This document shows positions 39,697-49,430 of a stretch of 64,000 bases of DNA, in pieces (position 1 is the stretch's first letter; each line of letters opens with the position of its first letter). The notes beneath the pieces are model-generated. The model was not told the DNA's origin. It saw only the letters and a list, made by a program, of their open reading frames with translations, and did no database searches. Source of the DNA: Viola odorata (lineage: Eukaryota > Streptophyta > Magnoliopsida > Malpighiales > Violaceae); assembly GCA_963691705.1 (NCBI GenBank), contig OY829539.1:56084327-56148326 (forward strand), in the 5' to 3' direction. Made by a program: the position numbers and the translations under genes.

Positions 39697-40400
39697 TGGA
39701 CGCTACTGCAGTCCAGAATTCTCAAAACTTACCCTTTTCTCCTTCCAGTTTTAGGAGTTACCCTATCACTAGTTGTCTACTCGGGTTCCCTCTAACACAG
39801 AAACGCGGCATTAGAGTGATTCTACTGTAATTAACCATGCTGAAATCTAAGTTGATCAAACTCAAACACAACACAATTAAATTGTCATTAAATCAAGCAA
39901 GAAAAGAGATATGAAAAACGTTTTTATTGAAGAACAACAAGTCTCACAACATACTGGAATTGTTAACCTCTCAATCCCAACCAGGAATCGGAGGAATTAA
40001 TTACAACTCCAATCAAAACAGCAAGCTTGAATAAAATCCGAAAATACAAGAAAATGGAAAATAAATACAAAAGATGAGAGAAAAATCTCTCTTCCGATCC
40101 CCTCTCTTCTCCTTCTGGTCTGGTCTGGACTCTCTCTCCCTTCTGCTCAAGCCTCTTCAATTAAATGGCAGCAAAGGGGAGCAACAAAGAATAAAATATT
40201 CCCAAGTTGGCAAATCCAAAAATGAGCATGCTAAACATTCTCCTCTAAATTCGTTTCCTTGAGACATGTGAGAGAGAATATAGCATGCTGGGAACACCTT
40301 GTCTCCATTTACCAACTCCCAAGCAGACAAGAAAAGCACTCAAGAATAAAATAATTGTAGCACGGTGAGTGCTGTCCAGCTGGAATCTGCCAGGAAAGCT

Positions 40401-40422
40401 TCATCTCAAGGCCATGAGATGA
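40401..40422. repeat. Palindrome in solo LTR, copy 3
   Basis: A 22-bp near-palindrome with core CATCTCAAGGCCATGAGATG and one mismatched pair. It sits at a place in the LTR equivalent to 42893-42914 in the Athila LTR. Confidence 0.85.
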
Positions 40423-40642
40423 GCCGGAAATGCGCCCAGAAAATCTACTCAACACCAATTGATCATTTATGCTCTAACCTTCGGCCTTTTCATTCCTTTT
40501 CCTCCTTCAACATATATTAAACCTATAAAACCACAAAGGAAGGAAACAAGCTCAAAGTAGCATATTAATCATCTCAATTAATAATAAAAGAGACAATAAA
40601 TCATTGTAAATAAACAATCAATCAGTGATGGACCTTAATGGT

Positions 40643-40980
40643 AGAAAATATTTGTTGTTGTATACATGATTTTCTTCATCACCCCATGACTCAACCCATG
40701 AACATTTCGCTGATATATTTTTGTAGTGGCAGAAAATATTTGTGGTGGTGTTCATGGTTTCAATCATAACCCCATGATTCAACTCATGAATTTTTCATTG
40801 ATATATTTTTGTAATGGCATAAATTTTTATGGTGGTGTTTATGGTTTCACTCATAACCCCATAACTCAATCCATGAATCGTTCACTGATATATTTTTGTA
40901 ATGACAGAAATTTTCATGGTGGTATTCATGGTTTCATTTATAACCCCATGACCCAACCCATGAATCGTTCCTTGGTAGAA
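40643..40980 (+). repeat. Tandem repeat, about 88-bp unit, 3.9 copies
   Basis: Units start near 40643, 40731, 40819 and 40906. Each contains 'catggttt', 'ataaccccat', 'tcaa.ccatgaat' and 'gatatatttttgtaatg'. An open frame runs through three units (40726-41016), repeating a 29-residue theme ('GG(V/I)(H/Y)GF.(H/Y)NP'). This is more likely subterminal transposon DNA than a gene. Confidence 0.8.
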
Positions 40981-41133
40981 TTATTTTTAGAACCCGTCCA
41001 AACCCAACTAATTTAGATGGATAGGACTGATCCGTTCATTTATTAAATGATTGGGACTAATTTGTCCTGTTTATTTTTAGGACTAAACGGATTTAGTTCA
41101 AAAATATCTGTCCGTCCGTTTTGCCACTTCTAG

Positions 41134-41585
41134 TTTTTTTCATCATCAATAGCAATGGCAATGAGAAGAGGGCAATGATGAAGATAGAGAGAAGAATATC
41201 CACCTTCTATCAGAGATGTGGAACTCTTAATGCTCACGTGGGTGATCAATCTCAATCATTGTGTAAATTGATATAAATTTACTGAAACTAAATTATATTC
41301 CAAGTGATGGATTGGTGCGACGTGTAGTTCAACTATAATTATTTGTTTGCATTTTCCAATACTCTCACTTGAAGACAACATAAAGCTATGTGGATGAGTC
41401 ATCGGTTTAGAGTGCAAGTGTCTTGGAAAATCAATCTTGAATAAGAATTGGTTTATGGCAATGATCTCTATTTCATATTTACTCATCTTGCTTTGGTTGT
41501 CATGTGTAGTAGACATGTAAATCATAATTTAGACTCCCTCCGGTTTATTTTATTTGACCTTGAGAGAGGGTTCACACGGATTAAG
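41134..41585. other. Spacer between hAT and Athila elements
   Basis: No gene seen. 'actccctccggtttattttatttgacc' at 41533-41559 looks like the end of a Stowaway-like element cut by the Athila insertion. Confidence 0.45.
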
Positions 41586-42085
41586 GTAACTGACTGATGT
41601 CGTTCTCGATCATAAATAAAAAGATACAATTCAGTGCTAAACCACAAAATAAAATGTAGATAGTAGTGAAAGGTTCGAACACAGGGAGGAAATCTTTGAG
41701 TAATTTGTATTTTTCTTGTAAAAACCAAATCGGAACAAAGTTGGGGGGAGTTTTTGTAATTAAAACCAAATTAAAAACAGCACTTTGAATGTAAATCAGT
41801 AGGTAACAGTAGCATGCACGAATTAGAACTGGAAATGTGAGTGAAATCAGATATAGAGAGGCAATCCTTGGTAGAGATTTAAACAAGGTGACTATCCTTT
41901 GTTATTTGATCATTGACAAAACATATTCTGAAATGGATTTATAGAGATGTTATAGGAACAAGAGACACTCTAAATTCCCAGGTTTCCCCCTATACAAGTC
42001 GATTAAAAGAGGCCCTCTAATAACGACCCTAACCTTCCTAACAATTTGTCAAGTTGCTGGAAAATTGTAACCATACGGGAAACCC

Positions 42086-42103
42086 ATCCCTAGGCCTAGG
42101 GAT
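42086..42103. repeat. Palindrome, 3' LTR copy 1
   Basis: Perfect 18-bp palindrome ATCCCTAGGCCTAGGGAT. Confidence 0.98.
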
Positions 42104-42892
42104 AGATACGGCACTCAGCCCTGAACCCCAGACCCATTCTTTCCTTTCTACCTAGATCCTAAAGACAAGTCTTATGTCAAATATTCACTAGTTGTCTACT
42201 CAATCTTCATAAATGCAGGAATCACACTGAACATAAATGAAACTGACATTACCCATTCAAATTAAATCAAGAGTTGATCAAGCTTTTAATTCAACAAGAA
42301 CAAGTTTTAACAATTAAAGTGAGAAGAAAAGAGATATAAAAACATTCATATTAATTTCAATAAAAGTCTCACAACAACATGGATAGTCAACCTCTAATCT
42401 CTACCAAGAATCAGAGGTAATTAGCTACAATACATAATTAAAATTACAAATAAAAACTATTGTTCAAAGTAAAACAAATCTGGAAATTGTGGTGAAGAAG
42501 AAGTGCAGCCCGCTTGCTGTCCTTGTCCCTTCGGTTCCTCTCTCTCTTCTGGTCCGAATGTGATGTTGTTCTCCTCCTCTTGGACGAAATTCTCCTCTAT
42601 CTATAGCTCAGTCAAGTCCTCACACATCTCTCCAAGGAGCAAGCACGCATGCAGCCAACAAGGAAGAGACAAGACAAGAATAAATTCCTTGTCTAGCACT
42701 AAGAAGAGATAGAATAATTCCTATTGGAGTCTCCAAGGGGTTCTTGAGTCAAAGAATTAAGGAAACACGAGGTAGTGGAGTTTAAAAACTGTCTAGCATG
42801 CTCAGGGGACAAGAAAAGCACTAAGAAATAAATTAATCCTCGGCACGCATAAACATGGGCGGACTGCCCAGAATTTCACCAGATCGCCTGAC

Positions 42893-42914
42893 TCATCCCT
42901 AGGCCTAGGGATGA
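42893..42914. repeat. Palindrome, 3' LTR copy 2
   Basis: Same 18-bp core (42895-42912) extended by TC/GA to a perfect 22-bp palindrome. Confidence 0.98.
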
Positions 42915-43120
42915 ATAAGGGAAAATTTCTGCAATCATCCTCCAAAACGGCCATGATTGGAAAATGCTCTATCTTTCACCAAATCAACTCCTTTTCCTTC
43001 CAACTGATCTTTCAAGCCTGAACAAAGGAAAAGGGAAGTAAATGGCCAAAAGAAGCAATCAAATACTCTCAAAACATAAGATAAAGAGAGCATAAATCAT
43101 CGAATATAAACAACCAATCA

Positions 43121-43158
43121 AACCCCCCACACTTGAACCATGCTTGCCCTCAAGCATG
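43121..43158 (-). promoter_or_regulatory. Polypurine tract with adjacent hairpin at the 3' LTR
   Basis: On the element's strand a hairpin with 8-bp stems (CATGCTTG-AGGG-CAAGCATG, 43158-43139) is followed by 'TTCAAGTGTGGGGGG' and then the LTR. The G-rich tract directly before the LTR is where plus-strand synthesis should be primed. Confidence 0.75.
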
Positions 43159-44270
43159 AACTCAAGACACAAAGAAAGACAAAGAAAACAGACAATCAGA
43201 CACACAAACACACAAAATACACCCCCTTGATTAGAAAATCCAACTCTGGACTGAACTCAAGCAAAAACTTCAAGAATCAACTCCTCCAAGCAATGCTAAA
43301 CTCCCCCAACATCACAAATGTACAAATATTTATATAGGAGCATAATAGCAAGCTGTCAACCAAGAAATATAATCCTAGAACCTCAAAACCGTCTCCTCCT
43401 ATGGCTCTAAATCCACACACACTGCTGCTGACACATGCAAGAATTAAAAGAGCACAAACAGCAGCGAAGAACAAAATTAAAACACATAGCGAGCCAAAGG
43501 CTTCTTTATTTTCTCCACTTCTTTTATTCTATTTTTTTTTTTCTGATGCATTTTTCTCTTTTTTTTTTCTTTTCTTTCCTACTTTCTTCTTCCGCAATCA
43601 TCTTTTTTTTTTTTTCTTTCTTTTTTTTTTTCTTTTTTTTTTTCGAATACAAACACATGCACATGCAGACTTTTGGCTCTCCCCATGGTGCTATGATCGG
43701 CCCTAATTAAGGGGTTAGCACACGATCGATTGGAAGTTTCTCCAAGCTGGGATGATGGTGCCGAACCACCAACATCGTGCAGTCCAAAGGGTATGAAAAG
43801 AGAAGCCACACACAAGAATTTAAAGGGTACACATGCGAGCAAAAATATAAAAACTGACAGCAGTGATGAGCAGGGATCCTCACCCCTAGGCCTAGGGATG
43901 GAGACGGCAAATCAGTCCTAGCAAAATATTTCTTAGGACAGCTACACTTATCATACTTCTATTTAAATAAATGCACATATGCAACATAGGAAGTGTTCAG
44001 AACTGCTGGGAAGAGTTGATTGGAGAAGTGTTTGCATGAGTTCAGCCTAGAGATTGATTTTCAAACGAAGGGGGGGCAAGACACACAAGAAAAACTACAC
44101 AAAAACAGACCCGAAAAACAAGCAAACACACGCACAAGCTACTGAAATAAACATGCAGAAGAAATAGGAAAAACTAAAGAAACTAAAAACAAACAAACTG
44201 ATCATGCATAAAAATAATTAAAAATCACACAAACATGCACTCAAGAACACACAAAATAAAACACGAAAGT
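43159..44270 (-). other. Athila 3' untranslated region with long purine tract
   Basis: No convincing gene. On the element's strand 43503-43652 is almost pure A/G, with long A runs. A shortened palindrome lies at 43884-43897. The region separates the duplicated polypurine modules at 43121 and 44271. Confidence 0.7.
43884..43897. repeat. Palindrome in 3' UTR
   Basis: Perfect 14-bp palindrome CCCTAGGCCTAGGG. The outer A-T pair has been lost on the left side ('acccc' in place of 'atccc'). Confidence 0.95.
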
Positions 44271-44313
44271 GATCCCCCCCCCACACTTTAAAGGACACAT
44301 TGTCCTCAATGTG
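44271..44313 (-). promoter_or_regulatory. Second polypurine-tract-like module with hairpin
   Basis: On the element's strand a hairpin with 7-bp stems (CACATTG-AGGA-CAATGTG, 44313-44296) is followed by 'TTTAAAGTGTGGGGGGGGG'. It has the same layout as the module at the 3' LTR, 1.15 kb further on. It lies just after the envelope-position ORF. Confidence 0.7.
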
Positions 44314-44416
44314 AGAAAGAATCAACCACAAACAACAAAAACAAACACAAACAAATAAAAACAGAAATAAAAACAAAAGAGAAAGGAAAAGGAAAATAAA
44401 ACCCGGGGCAAACGAC

Positions 44417-46468
44417 TCAAGGATTGGGAGGGGCCGGAGCTGGGAATGCACGCTCCATGACGTCGAGCATCCGCTGCTGAAGATGGTTGCTCTCGCGTTG
44501 CTCGCGCAGCAGGATCCGGAGGAGATTGTTTTGGTTCCTTAGAAGAACCGAGAGCTGAGCTGGAATGTGGTCCGTCTCTTGGGCAGTAGCTTCGGCAATG
44601 GTGGGTTGCGAAGGACCCGCATCTCGGTGATCAGCAGCAGCAGTAGAAACAGTAGGGGCTGATGCAGGGGCATTGGGTTGAAGATTCAAGGGACGAAGCT
44701 TGTAGATTCCCCCGTTCTTGTTGCTGAAAATGTGATCTTGAACGGGAGTGAAACCTACATTATAACACACAAAACCGTCTTGATCGAGATGGAAAAATCC
44801 CATCGCGTCAAGAGCCATCAAATCCAAAGGCTTCAAAGAAGCACAATTAAAAAGCTTGGCCGATTTAAGGTCCAATCGTTTGGAATTGATTGCGAGTTGT
44901 GTAATAACAGATCCCATCAACATCTTTTTGTTATAAACATGCATCTGAGTAGCTATCCAAAAGCCTAAATTAACAATATGCTCATGGTTCATGCACCACA
45001 AAAAGAAAAGCTCTTGTTTGGAAAGCTGTCCAGAAATCCTAGATTTTCCTGCAAAAGTTACTGCTATGTACCTATGCAAGATCCTAAGAGAAGGGTCTTG
45101 AATCGCATGAGCTTTAGCATTATCATCAAAACGAGCTGTGGAAATTCCAGTCAGCTCTCTAAAGGCCTCATGCTTATCAAAGGTAGCAGGGTAGTCATTA
45201 AAAGCAGTTAAATACCAAGGAGCAAGAACATGTTCTTCAGCCACAAAACCCAAATGCACGTTAAATTCATTAAGAGTACAGTGGACATATTTATCGCACA
45301 AACGAAAATTTATGTCACGTTCTCTATCCAAACTAACACCCAATTTCTCCTTAGCAGATGCATACCAAAAAGTGGTGTAAAATTCTAAACACAGTTCTGC
45401 ATATGCCGGATGCTCAAGAAAAAAGAAAGAATCCCAACCAATGTTTTTAATCAACATTCTGATCCTATCACTAAGCCCTAAAGCATCAAGCAACTCAAAA
45501 TCCAATTTAGCACAAGAAGGAGCAGAGAGTTGTTGTTTGACTGCAAGTTTTTCAATTAATTCAACCCCATCAAATTCAAGCCAACCATTAAGAGTTTTAA
45601 GGTTAGGGATCATGACCTGAGCATTGGAGCGGCTGGATTTGGCTCTGTTGTGGACGCGAACATTTGATTGCTGCTCCACAGGTGCAATCTGAGGCGTTGG
45701 CGAAGGAGTTTCGGATGTCACCTTCTTTTTTCCTTTTTGCGCTTGAGGGATCCTCTGTTTTGGAGCAGGGGTGGCTTGCTTTTTCTTCTTGCCTAGGCCT
45801 TGGGATAGGCTTTTCGTTTTCTTAGGTGGAGGAGTTGGGTCTGCTTCTTCCTCGGATTCAATCGCTGCCATTTTTCTTTTTCTTGTGGAAGGCGCAGGCC
45901 GTGCTGATTTTTGGGCCTTCTTTTGCTTCAAAATTTCGGCAGCAGCTTGGATGGGAGGCACCATGATTCCTTTCCTCCTCAGCTGCCGTTCTTCTCTATC
46001 GGAACGGGCAGGAATAGTGGCCGGCGCTGCCTTGCGCATCATGGACCTCAATGGTCTTTGGTCTGAATCTGAAGAGACAGCGATGTCTCTTGGCCTGGAG
46101 GTAGGGGAGTCTTCGCTGGCCGTGGGTACTGCATTAGAAGCAGCAGTGGACTCCGATGAAGGCTGCTCAGAGGGCGTGGAAATCGGCTGGATTTGCATGT
46201 CTGTTCCGGCGGAGGGAACGGCTGAGACGGGACTGCCTGGTGCAGTCGGAGGTGGGAGATTGAGATTCAGGTCAGCTGAGCCTTGGGCCCGGCTTGATTT
46301 CCTTCGAACGAGGGAGGTGGACGGTGCGGCAGCAGCTGGGTTTTTGGACTGAGAAGCCGCTGGCTGCAGCGGAGGAAGCGGCGGCGTTTGGGCTGACAAA
46401 CCAGGCGGCTGGTTTGCTGAGAAGAGATTGTAGCCGCCCCTTTTAGCCTCTGATTTTTTTCTGGGCAT
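44417..46468 (-). CDS. Athila envelope-position ORF (ATHILA ORF-1-like protein)
   Basis: 683 residues from the ATG at 46468 ('MPRKKSEAKRGGYNLFS'). The same frame stays open 158 codons further, to 46942, but that part is low in recognisable structure. Residues 1 to about 300 are Pro/Ser/Ala/Lys-rich, with basic 'KRK' and 'KKKK' runs that may be nuclear signals. The C-terminal half is the ordered domain seen in Athila proteins after integrase ('LEFDGVELIEKLAVKQQL', 'FNVHLGFV', 'ELFFLWCMNHEH'). Function is unknown; no clear signal peptide or strong membrane anchor is visible, so calling it an envelope protein is by position only. The frame is intact, unlike pol. Confidence 0.8.
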   Translation of the reverse strand: MPRKKSEAKRGGYNLFSANQPPGLSAQTPPLPPLQPAASQSKNPAAAAPSTSLVRRKSSRAQGSADLNLNLPPPTAPGSPVSAVPSAGTDMQIQPISTPSEQPSSESTAASNAVPTASEDSPTSRPRDIAVSSDSDQRPLRSMMRKAAPATIPARSDREERQLRRKGIMVPPIQAAAEILKQKKAQKSARPAPSTRKRKMAAIESEEEADPTPPPKKTKSLSQGLGKKKKQATPAPKQRIPQAQKGKKKVTSETPSPTPQIAPVEQQSNVRVHNRAKSSRSNAQVMIPNLKTLNGWLEFDGVELIEKLAVKQQLSAPSCAKLDFELLDALGLSDRIRMLIKNIGWDSFFFLEHPAYAELCLEFYTTFWYASAKEKLGVSLDRERDINFRLCDKYVHCTLNEFNVHLGFVAEEHVLAPWYLTAFNDYPATFDKHEAFRELTGISTARFDDNAKAHAIQDPSLRILHRYIAVTFAGKSRISGQLSKQELFFLWCMNHEHIVNLGFWIATQMHVYNKKMLMGSVITQLAINSKRLDLKSAKLFNCASLKPLDLMALDAMGFFHLDQDGFVCYNVGFTPVQDHIFSNKNGGIYKLRPLNLQPNAPASAPTVSTAAADHRDAGPSQPTIAEATAQETDHIPAQLSVLLRNQNNLLRILLREQRESNHLQQRMLDVMERAFPAPAPPNP
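45790..45808. repeat. Degenerate palindrome in envelope-position ORF
   Basis: 'tgcctaggccttgggatag' keeps the AGGCCT centre but only one intact arm. It encodes 'LSQGLG' on the minus strand, in the same frame as the perfect copies ('LSLGLG'). Confidence 0.7.
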
Positions 46469-46754
46469 GGTTGGATATTTGCTGTTTTGGTTGAGGGAAA
46501 ACGAAAGGTTTTGGTTTTGGGATTTTGATTTTGGGAGAACGGATGTTTGAGAGAGAGTGGGAATGATAATTTCAGTTTTTTGGTTTATGGAGGTGTTTTG
46601 AACGAAAGGGGAAACTGAAATTGAAGAGGGAAATAGTGAGGTGGCTGATTTAGACAGGTCGCATAGGTGATGTGGCTGATTTAAATGAGTTGGCAATTTT
46701 GAGTGAGGTGGCAAGCTTGTTGTATCCTTATGTCTGAAATTCGAGACTGAACCC

Positions 46755-46772
46755 ATCCCTAGGCCTAGGGAT
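46755..46772. repeat. Palindrome upstream of envelope-position ORF
   Basis: Perfect 18-bp core, in the open frame before the likely ATG; it reads LSLGLGM on the minus strand. Confidence 0.97.
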
Positions 46773-47117
46773 AGGTCAGGCTGCTGATCATTTTCGCATA
46801 AGCTGTAATGGTGTGGGCTGACTCCCACATTTCGTTCCAGTTTATAGTCTTGGAAAAGACTAGATACTGCTTGCTTAAGCTGCATTAACATCACATGGCT
46901 GATTCGTGGTGCTCTCCACGATGTGAGATCGAAATTCCTCATAAAATGGCTTCAAACGTTGGCCATTAACTTTGAAAATAGAATGTCTTCGGATCCTCAA
47001 TATCGATTGCACCATGAGGGTACACTTTAGCAACAATATAAGGACCAGTCCAACTGGATTTTAATTTCCCAGCCATAATGCGAAACCTGGAGGTGAAGAG
47101 GAGAACTTTTTGGCCAA

Positions 47118-47135
47118 CTCTCAAGGCCTTGGGAT
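47118..47135. repeat. Hybrid palindrome-like site in integrase C-terminal region
   Basis: 'ctctcaaggccttgggat' has one arm like the solo-LTR type (CTCAAGG) and one arm like the Athila type (GGGAT). It encodes 'HPKALR' on the minus strand, a different frame from the other coding copies. Confidence 0.6.
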
Positions 47136-48166
47136 GGATGCGACCCTTCGCCTTAGCTTTGATAATGGCTGAATTCTCATAAGCCGAATTCCTCAACTCT
47201 TCTAGCTCCTGAATCTGAAGTTTCCTTTGCAAACCAGCTTCATTCATGCTCATGTTGCATTGCTTGATAGCCCAATATGCACGATGTTGCATCTCAACGG
47301 GTAAATGACAAGATTTCCCAAAAACCATGCGATAAGGGGTGGTTCCAATTGGAGTTTTGTAAGCTGTTCTATATGCCCACAAGGCATCCTCAAGTCTCTG
47401 ACTCCAATCTTTCCTCATTGGACCCACTGTTTTCTCCAAGATAGACTTGATCTCTCTATTGGATAATTCAGCCATTCCATTGGTTTGTGGATGGTAGGCA
47501 GTAGATACACGATGGGTGATCTTGTACTTTGCAAAGAGGTTTGCAACCACACGATTACAGAAGTGGCTGCCCCTATCACTAATGATTGCTCGGGGGACTC
47601 CAAATCGGTTGAGAATGTGCGATTTCAAGAAGGAAACTACTGTTTTTGCATCATCCGCCTTAGTTGCCTTCGCCTCTACCCACTTGGATAAATAATCCAC
47701 TGCCAAAATGATGTAAATATGGCCATTCGAATTTGGGAAAGGACCCATGAAGTCTATACCCCAAACATCAAATACCTCACAAACAAGAATAGGATTAAGT
47801 GGCATTTGATTCTTTGCGGAAATATTTCCGGTCTTTTGGCAATTTGGGCAAGTTCTGCAGAAGATAAATGAGTCCTTGAACAATGTAGGCCAGAAGAAAC
47901 CAGCCTCCAAGACCTTCCAAGACGTCCTCCTCGGGCCAAAGTGTCCACCACAAGCATAAGAGTGGCAATGTTGGAGAATTGATGGAATTTCGGATTCAAG
48001 GACACATTTGCGGATGACTTGATCCTTTCCTATGTTCCACAGGTACGGATCATCCCAAAGATAGTGTCTCGAGTCCCTCCTGATCTTCTCTCGTTCAGCT
48101 GAAGTGCAGTCACCTCTGAATCTACCCGTAGCAAGGAAATTTGCAATTTCAGAATACCAGGGCTCT

Positions 48167-48184
48167 ATCCCTAGGCCTAGGAAT
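48167..48184. repeat. Palindrome in RNase H-integrase linker
   Basis: 'atccctaggcctaggaat': one mismatch from the perfect core. Encodes LFLGLGI (residues 334-340 of the pol frame). Confidence 0.95.
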
Positions 48185-49430
48185 AGGTGCTCGTCTGGAA
48201 AATTTTCCTTGACAGGTCTGATTTCTTGCTCAGTAAGGAGTCGGCTTAAATGATCAGCCACGAGGTTTTCCTTGCCTTTCTTGTCTCTGATCTCAAGGTT
48301 GAACTCCTGTAGAAGGAGTATCCATCGAATGAGCCTAGGCTTTGCCTCCTTCTTCGCCATTAAGTACGTCAAAGCTGCATGCTCAGAAAAAATTATCACT
48401 TTAGTACCAAGGAGATATGAACGAAATTTGTCTAAGGCAAACACAATTGCAAATAATTCTTTCTCCGTGGTAGTGTAATTTTTCTGGGCACAATCAAGCA
48501 TCCTTGATGCGTAGTAAATAACGTGTGGTTCTTTGCCAATTTTTTGTCCAAGAACAGCCCCAACGGCTGTGTCACTAGCATCACACATTATCTCAAATGG
48601 TCTGGTCCAGTCGGGTGCTCTAATCACCGGTGCAGTCACAAGCTTCTCCTTCAAGAGGTTGAACGCTTTCTTACAAGCTTCATCGAAGTCAAATTCAACA
48701 TCCTTTTGCAACAACCTACACATAGGCTCCGCAATCTTTGAGAAATCTCTAATAAACCTTCGATAAAAACTTGCAAGGCCTAAGAATGAACGCACATCTC
48801 GCACACAAGATGGGTAAGATTGCGATTCAATAATATCTATTTTAGCCTTGTCAACCTCAATGCCTTTTTTAGAAACAACATGGCCTAAAACAATTCCTTG
48901 ATTTACCATAAAATGGCATTTCTCATAATTTAAAACCAAATTCGTTTCTATACATCTTTGAAGGATTTTTTTCAGATTTTTCAAGCATTCATCAAAAGAG
49001 TTTCCATAGACAGTAAAATCCTCCATAAATACCTCTATACCTTTCTCTACATAATCTGAAAAAATACTCATCATACACCTTTGAAATGTGGCTGGTGCAT
49101 TACACAATCCGAATGGCATTCTTTGGTATGCAAACGTGCCAAAAGGGCATGTAAAAGTTGTCTTTTCTTGATCCTCCTTTGCCACCGGAATTTGATGGAA
49201 ACCTGAAAATCCATCAAGAAAACAGTAGTGAGATTTGCTTGCTCTAATCGTTCTAGCATTTGATCAATAAAAGGGAGAGGAAAATGGTCCTTTCGGGTTG
49301 CATTGTTCAATCGCCTATAGTCGATACACACTCTCCATGTATCTTGCTCTCTTTTTTGAACTAACTCTCCTTCCTCATTTGTCACAACAGTGATTCCTGA
49401 CTTCTTTGGGACCACTTGCACAGGGCTAAC

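Larger units (their letters stand above)
39051..40624 (-). repeat. Solo LTR of an Athila-related Ty3/gypsy family
   Basis: Bounded by 5-bp target duplications GTGAT at 39046-39050 and 40625-40629. It starts 'tgacgagtgtcg' and ends 'aacaatcaatca'. The Athila LTRs nearby start 'tgactgatgtcg' and end 'aacaaccaatca', and both families share 'gatcataaataaaaagat' near the start. Length is 1574 bp against 1530. No internal region or second LTR is present, so it is the product of LTR-LTR recombination. It contains three imperfect palindromes (listed separately). Strand is inferred from similarity to the full element. Confidence 0.88.
34998..41133 (+). mobile_element. Decayed autonomous-type hAT transposon (zf-BED) with nested solo LTR
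   Basis: The left end is 'ctaggggtgacaa'; the right end, read on the other strand, is 'ctagaagtggcaa'. Subterminal DNA at both ends is dense in 'acggg/cccgt' motifs (35085-35160 and 40988-41120), as in Ac-like elements. Between them lie a degenerate transposase (36677-38940), tandem repeats (40643-40980) and a later solo LTR insertion (39051-40624). Without the LTR the element is about 4.6 kb. I could not find a convincing 8-bp target duplication, in keeping with age. 34998-36676 holds no other gene. Confidence 0.7.
41591..43120 (-). repeat. Athila 3' LTR
   Basis: TGACTGATG... to ...ACCAATCA on the plus strand, so it begins TG and ends CA on the element's strand. It pairs with 52438-53968. 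Contains palindromes at 42086 and 42893. Open frames inside it are shared by both LTRs and have no known product. Confidence 0.96.
46966..49430 (-). pseudogene. Athila pol: reverse transcriptase, RNase H, integrase (broken)
   Basis: The long frame 49185-46966 covers most of RT, RNase H and integrase. Numbered from its Met: RT active site FMED at 53-56 in place of FxDD; RNase H with D202, E241 and D311, but the usual D of the '(Y/F)(T/S)DH' motif is E (FSEH, 266-269); zinc-binding H408, H415, C446 and C449; integrase D478, D537 and E573; and 'GKSCHLPVE' further on. The start of RT lies in another frame (49421-49071, 'WRVCIDYRRLNN'), with a frameshift near 49245. A TAG at 49430-49428 separates it from the protease frame. 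The copy cannot make a working polymerase. Confidence 0.93.

Noticed and set aside
40726..41016. 97-codon repeat ORF as a gene
   Set aside because: It coincides with tandem DNA repeats near a transposon end; no start context or homology supports a gene.
41581..41886. Small ORF in the LTR, repeated at 52410-52733
   Set aside because: It lies inside both LTRs because they are duplicates, and no family resemblance is seen.
45771..46352. 193-codon ORF on the plus strand
   Set aside because: It is a shadow of the envelope-position ORF on the minus strand.
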